From Monarcha castaneiventris obscurior (taxonomy: Eukaryota; Chordata; Aves; Passeriformes; Monarchidae): a stretch of DNA of 64,000 nucleotides. The translations under genes were made by a program, and so were the position numbers. The stretch is from contig JAMPIT010000493.1 of the NCBI GenBank assembly GCA_026261815.1, forward strand, positions 8,015,501 through 8,079,500, written 5' to 3'. Shown piece by piece: positions 1 through 13,700 of this stretch (positions are counted from its first letter, which is position 1; the number at the start of each line of letters is the position of its first letter). The notes below the pieces were generated by a model. That model worked only from the letters and a program-made list of their open reading frames with translations. It was not told the origin of the DNA and did not search any database.

Positions 1-1319
1 GAATTGGGTACATTGATGTAAATCACTTCTGTGTTTATATATATAATATAGGTCACCTTTTATAAGCTTCCTGCTTGCTTTTTGCCTAAACAAATTCAGA
101 AATACAGAGCAGCCCCTGATGAAATCAGTTGAACTATTTCTGGAACAAGATGTATTTCACCATAATCTCTATAAAATAATGGAAATTGCACTTAAATGGA
201 CATTATCAGGTCAGCTGAGGCTCTGATTCTGTCCATGGTTTAGGTACAAGCCCCATAAATTCAAGCACATGCAAATCTCTGCCCATTTGCAAGGACCTAA
301 ATGGAGATTATTACCCAGTATCTTATCCAAAGAAATGTGCCGTGCTCTGTCCCAGGCTTGATCCACATATTTCACCTCATATGAAAATAGTTCTAAATTC
401 CTTTTCTCTCTTTATAATGCTGTGATGGAAATGGGGATGACAGATGCCTTTGCCAATCTGTCAAAACCAGGAGGAATTTTTCAACCATTTCAACGATGCC
501 TTGTTTGCTGCCGAGGCTGTCTCTGACCATTTCCTCTATTCCAGAAGTTTGCTGAATGACATTCTCACTTCCCTTTGCCAGCAGAAGTTGTTGTCTAATC
601 ATTTATGCTTCTCCCTTTCTCAGATTGTCCTCACAAGATTTGCAGCTAGAGATTTAATCTTCTCATTCTATCAGCAGTTGAAAATAAGAAGTCATTAGAG
701 AACAAGACTGATTTCTTTCTTAGCTCTAATTCTCTTATTGCCTCTCCTAGCCACAGACTCTTGGATTGCCTGAACCCTGTAGGGAAGATGGGTTTATTGT
801 GGTTGGGATCAAAAAGACTAGAGAAACTTAAAAGTTTTAAAGGAAAAGATTAAAGGCCACAAAAAGAAGCATAAGGCTCCCAATCTGTGCAACTGTATTT
901 GCAAATGTGCAGAAACTGAATGGTGAGAACAATCTGTATCCCTAAGAAGATGATGTAGAAAGACAGAATATTAAATATTATATTGGAAAGAACTGGACAG
1001 GCTTTACATTTGAAAGCCAAGTAATTAATTGAGATTAAAACACACAATCAAATGGAAAACAAAGAGCAACATTCAGACTGAAGTGGCCTTTTTGCTGTGG
1101 GTTTTGGTTTTATTTTTGGGGGGGGTAACGTGAAAGCTTTTCTACAACAAACATTTATATACTTCCTCTTCCTAAGAGGGATGAAAACTCAGCATAATTT
1201 AGACTACATCACCCACAGAATGACAGAAAATGGGAGAATGGTTTCAACTGGGTCTTGTTTATGACTGTCAATGGTTTCTTCTGTGAAAATTAAAAAAGCC
1301 AAAAAACCAAACAAAACCC

Positions 1320-1376
1320 CTAAAACAACCAATCAACCAACCAAAAAGTCAAACCCAACCAACCAACCAACCAAAA
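1320..1376 (+). repeat. AACC-rich simple repeat
   Basis: Repeated CCAA/AACC tetramers (CCAACCAACCAACCAA and neighbours) with interruptions. No function is evident. Confidence 0.8.
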
Positions 1377-1638
1377 GAAAAGCACACAACTCCCCTCCCC
1401 CCCAGGCAGGTGATTCCAGAACCCCAAGAAAGACAACTCATACAGGATACTGCAGAAATGTAAGTCCTGGTGACCTTAAATTGCATTCCCTTGTTTCCCT
1501 CCTGCCCTACAAAGACATGTCCTGCCACACCGTTTGCTAGTGACTTCCCTTTTCCTAGTAGCCACAGGAAGAGAACAGAAAGTCAGGTTAGGAGATGATG
1601 GGAAATTTCATATCCTCTTTTCCACAAGTGTTTTTTCC

Positions 1639-1666
1639 TTTTTTTTTTTTTTTTTTTTTTTTTTTT
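1639..1666 (-). repeat. T28 tract (A28 on minus strand), possible retrocopy tail
   Basis: Twenty-eight T's in a row on the plus strand. On the minus strand an AATAAA hexamer (1,690-1,695) precedes the A28 run by 23 nt, the usual cleavage spacing. Either a microsatellite or the poly-A tail of an inserted mRNA copy. Confidence 0.6.
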
Positions 1667-4600
1667 CAGGCTAAGTTGTTGGCTTCAATTTTATTCAGAT
1701 GTCATTTATCTAAAATTTAACTTTTATGGCCAATTCCCAGAGCTAACCTGGACTGGATATAAACAGTATAAAGCCAGCTTCTGCTGAATGCATTGATTCC
1801 ATCCACACTGGCAAACTCCTCACTCATCTGCACTACCAGGACTCTGAGGGTCACATCTGTGCCTCTGGCTTGGCTTTGTTTCATAATACATGATTCTCTC
1901 TTGTGATGTTTTTTCCATCTTCAAGAGCAAAGGAGCCATCCAAGGGATTACCAGCTGGAAGGTGTTTGGCTCTGTCATTATTACAAAATGGTTTTCTTTC
2001 CCAGCCTAAACACGAGGAGTTTGTGGTCAGAAGGGTGTAAAGAGACAGCTAATTCATGGTAGGGTTGTAATTGTGGTAAACATTGCAAGAATAATCCTTT
2101 TCTTCCATTAAAAAAAGGCACAAAATAGGCACTCTCCACCTTGAAATTCTCATCTCTGCAGATTGCCATGGCCAGAACCACTGGCTGCTGCCCAGTGTGT
2201 TGCCACACACCTTGAGCAGGTGGTGTCACCTGCTCCACTGCAGCTCTCATTTTCCTGAAGGAAAACTCTGACTCAGAACTTGATCCATGAAGTTTATTCA
2301 GTGTATAATTTTCAGTAAGTCATGCTCCAACCTCAGCTACTTCCAAATTCCCTTAATTTCCTTTTGAGATTTATTTGGGTGGAGATTACAGGAATTGACC
2401 AGTTTAAAACCTGTTCACTGGATAAAAATATTTATGTGGACACACATAATTGGGAGCAGTTTTTCTGTGGGAAAAGATTGAATCTCTGAGAACAGAGAAT
2501 TTGACTCCCTGAACTGTCTGGGAATATCCCTGGGTGCCACAGAATGGGAGAGGCAGTTATATATTTATCTGCAGCCTTGCTCCCTGCTCCTTTTGATCTC
2601 CATGTCACAACTTCCCTATTATTCCATCTCTTATAAAATATCTCATTAAGATTTGTACTTTCTGGACAGAGAAATGGATTTTTATGTAATTATGTCAAAG
2701 TAGTTATGCTTCCAAGACCGTAATAGACTATAATATTTACTGGGATTAGTTTTTTTAAGTCACATCTAGTTCAAGTGCCAGATTTACTGACTAACTTCAG
2801 TAGTTCATTTAGAAAAATCAAGAAGTAGAGGCACAGCCATAGCACTTGTTCACACTCTGTCAGTGTGGGCCTTGTCATATGTTCTGTGATAGCCATATGT
2901 GCTTGGGACACACGATCTGCAGTTCAACAAAGAGAGCTCTTCACTCAGGAGGAATTTCAGCCTAACCTTTCCACTCGTTTGCCTTTATCTTTTGAGATTT
3001 CTTAGAGGTGGAGAAGCTTCATAAAATCATGATTTTTTCATTGCAAATTATGAGATGCTCAATACCATCACACAGGAAAAGTCCATGTGCAAATAAAATC
3101 ACCCTAAAAGTGTCCCTTGCTTTGACTTTGCCATATTTTGAGTGATGCCCAGCAATCCTTTTGACGGTTTCCAGAATGAGATCCTGCGGTGCAGTGAGGC
3201 TAAACCAGGGCACAGCTGAATCCTTTTCAGCTGAAATCAGTGTTTCAAGGCAGTTGCCTTAAATAGTGAATTTACATTTAATTTCCATGTGCTATATTCA
3301 ATTTTGTTACAACCTAGTTCCACATTACTAAGATAGGAGACAAAAATAGAGAAAAAAACACCCTAAACTCAACCGAACTAGAAATGGATTTTCTTGCTAG
3401 CTGCCATACCTAAAATTTATTTTACTTTAGTTTCATAATCAAGATCCAGCCACTGAGTTTTCCAGAGAAAAAAGACAAAGAGCAAGGCACTGGAAGTTTT
3501 ACATACAGTGAATTTTCATTATTGACAATGTTTGAATTATTTGACAAGCTGTACTTTTTTTGCTTCCTCCAGACACCATCAGATGGCAAAAAATCACTGC
3601 CCAAATATCAGCAGCAATTAAATCTGCGACTAAAAAACAAAACAAAACAAACCAACAGAAATCAGTCAAACATAATGATCCTTGTGCAACAAATAGGAAA
3701 ATTGAATGTCTCTGTGATTCAGTGATTTGCTTGAGCAGTGTCTGTCCCCACTCTGCCTCTCCTGTACCTTCAGCTGCTCTGCAGACATTTTCCCCAGTAT
3801 CAGAGTGTGACATGCAGGGACAGCACGGTGTGTGACATGGCTGGGCACTGGTTACAGCAGCCACTGGAGCCATATGGTGGATCCTCTGTAATAAACACAG
3901 TGATTGTAATGCACAGTTGGTGCATTCCCCACGAAAAGGAAAAGAAAAACCAAAACGTGTCTGGAGTGTACACTGAAATAGTAAGAAGAGATGGGAGAGA
4001 AGTGAGAGCAGGATGGCAGTTTGACTAAAGCAGCCCTTTGTGACACAAATACTGACCAGTCAATGGACTGTTGAAAGAAAATACCTGTGCAAATACAAAA
4101 AGAGCTTAAGGAAGTCTTCTCATGGAAAGCACACACCCCATTTATTGACACACAAGCAGTAACTCACACCCTCCTGCCTGGATTTCTACCATTTCATTCA
4201 GTCGATAACCGTAAGAATTCTCTTGGATGTACTTTATGTGTTTAATATTCAGAATACAGACTTCGCGTATCTATATTCAAATTCCCAAAGTGCTAATTTT
4301 CCTTATGGGAGAAGTGTGTGATTCCTGTGCTCTTTTACACTTGTCTGTGCTCACTGAGGTTGTTGGCTGTAGGCACCTGCACTTCCCCCTGCCCATGGAA
4401 GCAGCTCAGGATGCAAAGGGAAGCAATATTTTCATGTACTCTACAGATGCCATCTGTGTCATTTACATCTCACAAAACATTCCAATTTTTAGAAATCCCA
4501 TTTCGTAATTTAAAATGGAAGTAAAATCAAAATAAAACGTCTCTTTAAGAAGCTGACTTTTTAAAAGACCTGCAAGAGGAAACACTGACTGGACTGACTC

Positions 4601-7346
4601 ACTGGTCCAGTTTCTGACAGTGTTAATGAAGCTGTAAAGCTGCAAGGTAGCAGGGACAATATTTGATGTACTAACATGTTCATCCAACATTGGCTCTATT
4701 TTTCTAAGGACAGAGTTGCCATGGAACATCTACATGGGTTACATCAAAATCAGCTGAGCACTGAAATCACAGCTGAATGGATTTATGGTTCTGCACTACT
4801 ACACAAGGTTACCTAAATAAGGACATTTATTGTCTGTTGTTCTTTCTGTCAGTGTTTGTATTTGTGCAAATCAACTGCAAACTTTAACAGATTGGAACAA
4901 GAGCGCTTTAACACATTTAAAATAGGTTAAAATGTGAATGAAATCTAAGACAGAAAAATCAGGTTTCAGAGCAGATACCATCTTTCACTAGTATCTTCTA
5001 CCATGCCAAATGGGAAGAAAAATCAGTAGAAACTTTGCATCAAGATATATTGCAATAATTAGGTAGAATTATACCAGACAATGCAACATGTTACATAAAA
5101 CAATTCTAATAACATACCAGCCTACCAAATGACAGGAACCCAAGACCATTTATATTGCTTTCTTCCATGGATCAGTGAAATTAGTTTTACTATCCTTATA
5201 TCTAAGTATTGCTTTTCACAATCAATAGCTACTTTATCAGACAGTATGGAAGTGAAGAATAGATCAGAGTGCAAAGATTTCAGAAAACCTGTATGATCTA
5301 AAAAAATAAATTGAGAAACTGCTGAGTTAAAATCAGACTTGTATTATTGCCCTCATTACTGTAACATTAATATTCATCTAGTTTATTTTACATTACAACT
5401 GCAAAATTTACAAAGTATTTTTTGGATTAATTATTTCTTCATCAGACAAGGCTGATAGTTGCAATGAAAGAAGACACAGTGTATCTATAGAAATCTATAG
5501 GAATGATGCTATGCTTCCTGTTGTTTTCTAACCAGACAAACAGTGACATTTAATCTAAACTTGTCTGACACAAAGGAGAAATACACTTTGCAAGTTCTTA
5601 AGGGAAATTTAAGCCTGCCCACTGAGTAATGGAAATGAGGTTGACTCCTACTCCTAGTTCCAAGGTGTCTGGATTAACAGAAGCCTCTCCATATTTACGA
5701 ACCTTCCAGCATTTCAGTGCTGTTCCAGTCATGTCTGTGGTCCCATGTCAAGGTCACAGGGGCACAAAAACATAGATCTTCCATTGGTTTATTGTGGTCA
5801 CACCAGTGAACAGCATAGCTCTCAGAATTACAAAATCAGGGAAATTAGAGCTGGAGTGCAACCCTCTAATTCAGCTGCTCTTTCTCCTCCTCAGTTCAAG
5901 TAAGGGTCAGTGAAATCTCTTAATCTAGGTAAACACTGGCTTAGTCTGTGACTCAGGTGCTGCAACAGAAAGGTAATATGATATTATTACCCCACTGGCA
6001 CTCTGGTAAAAATGACATTGGAAGAGCTGGATTCAAGCAGAATAGTGTTTCTTTGATTTACATCACTGGAGTATCCCACCTCTGTGCAACTTTCATCCTA
6101 AATTCCCTGGTTGGATACTGTTCAGGGCTTGATTCACAGTATTTTAGCCACAAGATGACACACTGAAAGAATTCACTCTGCTTAAATAACTTCAGTTCTT
6201 CCTCTGTCAGACAGCAGCCCAGATCATGTCTGCTCACTGCTGACATTATAATGCACCAGAAAATTAGTCTGCACCCTCCCAAAACCTAAGGTGTGGGCTT
6301 GCTCTGAATTAAAGTGCTGCCAAAAAGCAGAAGTGAGCATTAAAAAGTGCATAAATTACACAATGTTCATCTAGCTGGTAATGTAATAAGCTTCTTTTTA
6401 ACTCACTCACTGATCTGGCTTAGAGTAGCAGTGACTGTGAGTGGTTGGTATCCGGTAGATAATAGATGATCTCTGTCATGTTCCCAGTGGGAAAGTGTCT
6501 GCATGCCAAAAGCATTATTCCAGATTCCACCTTGTTCTTGTACATGTAATTATTCTGCCATAAGCAGTGCAACAGCTGTCAGCCTCATGAACAGGCAGGC
6601 CCAGGGGGCTGAGGGAAATGTACCTCCCACCTGGAGAACAGAACATCTCCCTCTTACCACGACTGCTGGAGGGACACCCCAGGACACTGGAAGGCTGTGG
6701 TCAGACCCCTTAAAATCTGCTTTACTGCCTTTTTCTTTCTCAAGAATAAGTTCAAACACCCCTTCATCGGGTCCCTGTATTACAGATCAAATTTCCAGAC
6801 AGTTAAACTTTATTTCATGCCTACAAGAAACTTTTTCCCATAAGTCTGCAGCCAATGCCTACCAAAATGAAACAAGGAGAAACATATTTGTATATGAACC
6901 CAAGGGTTCAAGCTTTACATGCTGGGCTTTATTGAAAGGGGGGTTTTTTTGGGTTTTTTGGGGTTTTTTTTGCAAGGTGTTTGACTCTGTTTTGTGCTCC
7001 GTCTGGACAGCAAAGTCTGACTGACCTCCTGCCTTGTGCTCCTGAGCCTCTCTGAGCAGCAGCTGCTGGCAACTCACTCCTGCCCTTCCTCTAGGGAGGA
7101 TTTTACATAGTTGATTGTCCCTCTCATCTCTAAGCTCTAACTCTGAAAACTTTTTAACTTTGGTAAGTGACTGCCAAAAGCATCACCTAAATGCACAGCC
7201 ATTGTTCCTGAAGCTGTTTACTGAGATCTCTCATCTCTGACCATTGTTCAGTTTCCTGTTTATTCTTCCTGACACCTCCTTGGAATTCAACCCCCTTTAT
7301 TCAGAGATAATAATGTAAAACACATAAAGTGGAATACAATTACACC

Positions 7347-7366
7347 AAAAAAAAAAAAAAAAAAAA
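7347..7366 (+). repeat. A20 tract
   Basis: Twenty consecutive A's on the plus strand. No poly-A signal was seen just upstream, so a simple homopolymer is the likeliest reading. Confidence 0.8.
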
Positions 7367-7682
7367 GGAGACAGTCAACTTTTCTTTACTTTCCATATAT
7401 GTTTATCAGGACTAAATTCACACATGTAAATTATGTTGTGTTTAGAGAAGGAACAAATAGAATAGGAGAGGCAGAAAGGAAGGTGTGTACAGAGATCTTT
7501 CATCTCCTGGTGCTTCAGAGGTAACTCCTCTGCAGCTGCTCAAGACCAGAACACCCAGGGAGGGGCACAGGCACAAGTCTGATGGGGCCTTTTTCCCAAA
7601 CTGAGAGATCTAGAGGCCCCAGACACAGACCGTGGTTAACAAAGAGGATTAAATCAAATTTTGCACAAGGTGTCATACTTAC

Positions 7683-7754
7683 ACTGTCATTGCTTCCTTT
7701 GTTGTCCTCATATTTTGTCTCTATATGAATGGAGAATTTAGGCAAAAACGAACA
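7683..7754 (-). CDS. PITPNC1: PITPNC1 coding exon 5 (residues 99-122)
   Basis: This 72-bp exon encodes CSFLPKFSIHIETKYED then NKGSNDS, which continues the PITP domain. It matches human PITPNC1 as I recall it, with Ser in place of Thr at the last residue. The acceptor is TTTTGTTGCAG|TGT after a T-rich tract. The donor is GACAGT|GTAAGT, a perfect consensus in phase 0. The open frame carries on into the intron in both directions (FFLLQ before, VSMTPCAK after), so the true coding part is only the stated interval. The next expected exon, starting near IFDNEAKD in human, is not found between here and position 1 and must lie outside the window. Confidence 0.97.
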
Positions 7755-10700
7755 CTGCAACAAAAAAAAAGTATGTTTAACACAAAAAATATGCCTTGCT
7801 TCATCAGCTGACATATTCAGTACATCCCTTTTGGTATCAGCTTTCTTATTTTTTTCAGATTACTTCAAGAAGAAGAGTAAATGTTCACAGAACATAAACC
7901 TGAAAGGTTTGATGATTCTGGAGGGATGCAGAGATTCTATCTAAAAGCTGAAAACTATAATGAAGGTATAAATAAATCAGTATAAGCACTCTGGAATAAT
8001 TAGATGCAATGGTTTTCGTGCTCACTGTGCCCAGGAGTATGAATGTCCTGAATGTCTTGTTAGAAATTAAATTCAATAAGATCTTGAGAGCAACTCGATA
8101 TCCCTCATCACAGACCAGTCTATCCCTCCTATAAAATAACCCAATGACACTTCACCAGATGCATGTCCTGACCAAACAGACAGCAATGCTTTCATGTGTG
8201 AGGGCTTTTCTTAATTTTCAGTGAGAAATTAATTTTAGCATAATTTTCTATTAATGAAATTAAGATGGATTATGAGCCCCTGTGAAAATTCCTTTATACT
8301 AAATTCAAACAAATATTTAGATAATAATGCAAAAAAAAAAAAAGCACCAATGTTTTTCTGTTAAAGATTAATATTCTGTATTTACATGGGAATAAACTTA
8401 TTTTTCTGAGCATTGCTTCGCTTAGTTGGCTTATGAAGACTAGAATTTGTAATACTAGGCAACATAATTCCAACAGAATAAATATTTCAAATAGATTTTA
8501 TTTATCATTTCACAGTTCCTCTTTCAAAGCAAGTTTTCAGACAGGCAGAGCAGCTGTCTAACCAGCTCTAAAGGACACTAGTTCAGCATCTTTCCTATTA
8601 GTCACCAAGTCTTTCCTTGCATTAACTGCCAGTTCCTTGTATGATGCATCACTAATCCCCTATGGCAAATGACTCCTTCATGGGCTGTACATACAGGTTA
8701 TACAATGAGGCTGTTTGGATGCCTCACTGTTCACACTGCTGTTGGTCCAAGTTCAGGCTTGAAAACATTTGGAGAGTTCTTCTAAGGGAGGGGCTGGTGA
8801 GCAAGGGAAGGGGAGATTTAGGAGGTCAGGTGTAGTGCAACAATTGAAATGAGAAGGCAAATCCTTGGAGACTGCAGCAAATACATTCCTCCTTCCATGG
8901 ATATCACCCAACAAGTCACTGTTCAGTCTTCTTCTGGTCACAGGATATTCAGTCCTCAATAAGCTCATCTAGAATCAATCCTTGTTGAAAAAACAAGTGA
9001 GAGAGTTTCCTCCAAATAAGGTTCTGGTGCCATGGAAGGCAAAAGCCCCTTCATGCTGTTGATCTGAAGCACGGCTGCAGTTTCAGAGGAAGTAATGAAC
9101 AAAGCCAAATGCCAGATTTCCCTTTTACCTTGGTATTAAAGAAATGCCTGCTATTTTCAATCACTGTCCAGAGGTTGCCAGCAATGAGTCAGGTCATGAC
9201 ACCGAAATGTCACCGTTCCATGTATTGAACGTGAGGCTGTGCTGGGCTGCCTGTAGCAGCTCAGCAAGCCACTGCTTGAATCTAGTTGTTGATTCTTGTG
9301 ACCCAGAATCTAAACTCTAATTAAAACAAGAGACCTTTTACCCTTGTATTTCAAAAAAGAAACATTAAGAAAAGACCAAGGATCCTTAGAATAGCATAGA
9401 AGAATGGTGAGTGCCATTTACCTCAAGCCACCTCATTAGAGAGCCACTTTCTGCAAAGCCACCCACAGTCAGCCTCCCTGTGTGTTCAGTATGAAGGAGA
9501 GAACTGTAACAACCTAATTTGAGATTATAAATGGTAACATGGGTTTACCCCAAATGAAAATTCAAATTCACCAGAAAGTCCTCCACCGCAGAAATCTCTC
9601 TCAGAAACTCAACTGACTGGCAACTACTGCTCCAGCAGCTGTGGGGGGTCTTGCTGCCTTACAGAAACACTTAGCAGGGTCCAAATTTTTGAACATTTCA
9701 CAGAATGTGTCTCATGATTCATCAGCTGCACTCTGACTAATTGGCAGAGGGCTCTGGCAGAACCAGAAAACTGTTTATGCATCATTCAAAAGACTATTAT
9801 TCATCATGCAAAAAGTTGGGGTTTTTTCCCCTCAAGTGGCCACATATTTACTTAACTGGGGATTAAAATTGTTATGCAACAGTCAGAATCAAACTGGAGA
9901 GTGAATAGTAGGTAATAAAACTTTTAGTAGATTCTTCTTTTCTTCTGAGCACCACTGCTTTTCTGCTCTGCCTCCTCTGGGGCCCGTGTTCTTCCAGCAC
10001 TGACCTGGAGGCGATCGATCCCAAGCACACGCAGGAATGCACAGGGCACTGTTTCCAGCTCTCCATTTCACTACCTCTACAGCTTGCAAGGTTCCTCTTG
10101 GGAATAAAATAGTGGCAAATTCAATCTTTAACTTGAAATTAAACTTAAATTCTACAGAATAATACAAAATCTTCAGTCACAGTGTCTTCAGTGATAAGGT
10201 TTCTTTGTGTAAAGCTCTCAAAGGAGGCATCTTAGGTATTGTCACCTCCAGATTTTTTAGACATCTTATAAACTCCTTTAAAAATTGTTATACCCCAGCA
10301 TACCTGTGACACTCGAAAACAAGTAAGGGGAATATTCCAGGTTTTTTGTTTGTTTTCCTAAACTTTCTATATTTGGAACCTCAATTTTGGAAGAACCAGG
10401 AGAGGTTTAATGCTCAAGAGAGCGCCCAGTGCAATAACAGGAGTCTGTAACAGTAATTACCAGCCGTGAGCAGGGGTATTTCCACGTTAGAATGAAGGGA
10501 ATGAAAGCAGCATATGGAAAGCACAGCCTGCAGTTGCATTTGCAATTCCCTACATATAACCTCTTGAAAAACGAAAGGCCTATTTTTAGCATGATGATTG
10601 ATTAGTGTTGCCATAGCAATAAGCAACACTTACAAGAACAGGGTAGAACCGAAGTGTGCCAAAACACTTGCCAAAGTCTTAAAGAGACAGTCAAACACGC

Positions 10701-13700
10701 GGTGTGTGACAATCGTTTAATGCACAGGACTGTCAAATTAACCTTTGCACAGTAATTACACTGGAGGTGGCTGTGGGAATTACTGGAGTTTTCAGCAAAT
10801 ATGTTGGTCTGAGAGAGGTTTCTTCCCCCTCTGGAACCTGCTTTGTGTGAGTGATGCCAGTTCATCAATACTGTTGCAGCTGGTTTCATTTTCCATGTGG
10901 TTTCTGCCTGCAGAATGTTCAAAGACCTGCTAGAGACTTCATCCTTGCTCTTCACCTCTCCTGCTCCTGTGAATATTAATCCACAATCTTTGGCAGTTAT
11001 TTCTGTATAGTAAAAAGTAATCCTACTTTTTTTTTTTTTTAAGCAGCAGAAGCATATTCCCCTAAATCTTAACATAAAAGCCCAGCAAGGCAGACATTTC
11101 ATGTAAATGTTCTCTCTCATCTTCCACCACTTCTCAGACTGATGACTTTTTTTTATATAGTCACATATGCATTATTTTGACAACACAGGTGGAACTGGAT
11201 CCTTTAGAGAGCAATCTCCATGGAGCCTACAGACAAAGAACACTGTGACTGCTACAATGAGGTGAGTGTGTTCAAGCAGATGAAATCTTTTCCACAGGGT
11301 AACTTCCAGATATCACATCCTTTAAATTCAAAATTTTTGAGCACTATTTTGGTACTCAGGGGGTAACAACAGAATTTCTTTATTGAAGATCAAGAACTTG
11401 GGAAAGAGAAATGCAGTCCCAACTTTGCTGTAACAGACAAAGGGGATGTGGGACTATGGGGTGACGGAAGGTGGAATATTCAATGTTTTTTGGAAAATGG
11501 CCACCATGTTATTGCCTCCCCTCAGACTGCTCCAGACAGCTCTGCATGTGAGCCCCCAGAGCTGCTGTGTGATCAGGTCACCCATGGCACAAACCAGCAT
11601 CAATCAGGGTGACAAGGCTGGAAGAGAATAGACGGAAAGGGCTGGGCAGGGTGATGGCAGCATTTGGAAGATGTGACTCAGTGAGAGGGAGGAGAATTTG
11701 GAAAGCAAGATAAGCACAGGAAGGTGGCAAACAGCAAAACAAAAGGGCTGTTGAGTGGAAAGGAAAAGAACAATGCAAAAACAGGGCTTGAAAATAAGCA
11801 AGGGAGCAAAACTCTCATAAACAAGTCAAGGAAGAAAACCACTATTTGTACTATATACAATAACCTGAAGATGGAACGATGACTAACAAGTTGCCTCCAA
11901 CCACTATAAAACTCCTATCTCTGGCTTTGCCTTCCCTTAGGATCTCTTTCTTTGATATATGGGAACAGTAACCTGCTTATTGAGGACGACGGGAAGTGAA
12001 AAGCAGCATGCACAAGTGGAAATGACAGTCCCATCCATCAGAGAGGGGGCTGGATTGCTTTGGAATAAGCCAGTGCTGGAAAAAGGGAATTCTCTCAAGC
12101 AGTGAGTTACTCGTTTCAACGGGATTAAGCTATTAAATGAGAATACAGATTTGCAGCTCTCTAAAAAATATATTATTTGTTTCTTATAAATACTACAGAG
12201 GTTTTTCCTTTTGCTAGAACCCCTAAGGGAAATAACTCTATGTTTTCCTAGGACAATGGCACCAGTAAGCCTGTTTTCTGAGCTGGGGGGGTAAGATGGG
12301 AGGATGCTGGTAGTAACTTGGCATTAGGCACTAATCCTGCAGTACAGATTCTGCTGCATTTTTGATGCAGACTCTTCATATCCTCAAACTGCAGAAAAGT
12401 TTCTGCACTAAGAGTGAGGGGTTACATCCAAATTTCAAGGGCTGGTAATCAGATAAAGAGAACACAGGAAAATCTCTACAGCAATGTTTATCTGAAACAA
12501 CTGTTTTCCTTCTCAAGTCATCTCATTATAAAAATAACAATACAAAAACATTCCTTCCAGATAATTTACTTCATGGATAAACCAGCAGCTAAGTGAAGCA
12601 CAAAACATGCCTGTTCTCAAAAGTAATCAGAAACCAGCAGGTCAGTAATGGACCATTTAGCAACTCTCACTCTGGGGCCTTGACACATACCAGATGACAT
12701 AATTTTATTTTCCTCAGTCATTTGCTGTAGAAGAATAAATGTCATTATGATAAATCATCAAAGGAATTGTTGTCTCCTGCTTTCTGTTCCATAACTGTTT
12801 TTCATAAATATTCTGAATTTATATTGTATTCATAAGTTAATTTGAGACATTGGCATGTTGAAGGAATGCTCCTCCTCCTTGCACAGAGCAAACAATGCCA
12901 TTTGAATGTTAGTTTTGTTTATATAATTGTGAAACTAACAATTGTCCATAAATTATGCACAAAGAAATTATCCAGCCCCAGAACTGAAATACAACACCAA
13001 AGCTGTTCAGGTCAAGTGGCAAATCTATTTGAACTGATCCCTGGTAAACACTTGAACTGCACCTTCAAATTCAGAAGAGTTTGCTTAAATTCTCTTTGTA
13101 TTTTTCCTAAACCCTTTGTTCTCCAACTTGAGAGCTAAACTTTGTGTGGCTCATTTGCAGTGTACTTCGATCACATGAAGATTTTGTACTGTGGTTTAGT
13201 CACCAAACATTTGTGATCTGATTATTTGTTTGCTTGAGGCTCCTCTCTTTTCTTGTCCAGAATCTCCACTGTCACTTGAGCAGGTCGAATGGATATTTGC
13301 TCTGTGCTGTTTATTTTCTAACAATCTCCCAATGCAGGTAAAGAAGCTTAGTTCTATGCAATTCTTTTTTCGTTTGGTTTGCAATAGACACAAGTTTGCT
13401 TTCTAGTTAATTATTTCTAATCTGGCTGGGCAACCTCAGAAAGAAAAATAACAAAGCCTCCTGAAAGTTCAGTTGTTCTTGCCACTGTGAATAGCATAAA
13501 TATTTTCCACTAAAGATACATATTTGCAAAGGCTGTGATAAACTGGCACACAAGGGGTTGTTGAGAGCTGCAAGGCATCTTTTCTCCATCCTCCAAGTGA
13601 AAAAGGCCCCAGCCCCCAACTAGCAGAGGAATTCTTTCCAAAGCCAGCAGCTAGCAGCACTCATTCCCCAGGAGCAGTTGTAGCTGGGCAGGAGGCACCT

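Larger units (their letters stand above)
1..7682 (-). other. PITPNC1: PITPNC1 intron 5, partial (first 7.7 kb)
   Basis: No downstream PITPNC1 exon was found here. The stretch holds an AACC/CCAA-rich simple repeat (1,320-1,375), a T28 tract (1,639-1,666) that may be the poly-A tail of a minus-strand retrocopy, an A20 tract (7,347-7,366) and a G-run/T-run segment (6,937-6,971). A 173-codon plus-strand open frame at 6,503-7,024 shows no recognisable protein features and runs into the G/T-rich repeat, so it is not annotated as a gene. Confidence 0.8.

Noticed and set aside
6503..7024. 173-codon plus-strand open frame
   Set aside because: No recognisable motif, and it ends in a Gly/Phe stretch from a simple G/T repeat.
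1..7682. Search for the next PITPNC1 exon (IFDNEAKD region)
   Set aside because: No matching minus-strand coding segment was found, so the rest of the gene is taken to lie outside the window.
10602..11120. 172-codon minus-strand open frame in PITPNC1 intron 4
   Set aside because: No similarity recognised, it contains a poly-Lys run from a T-tract, and it does not fit the PITPNC1 protein.
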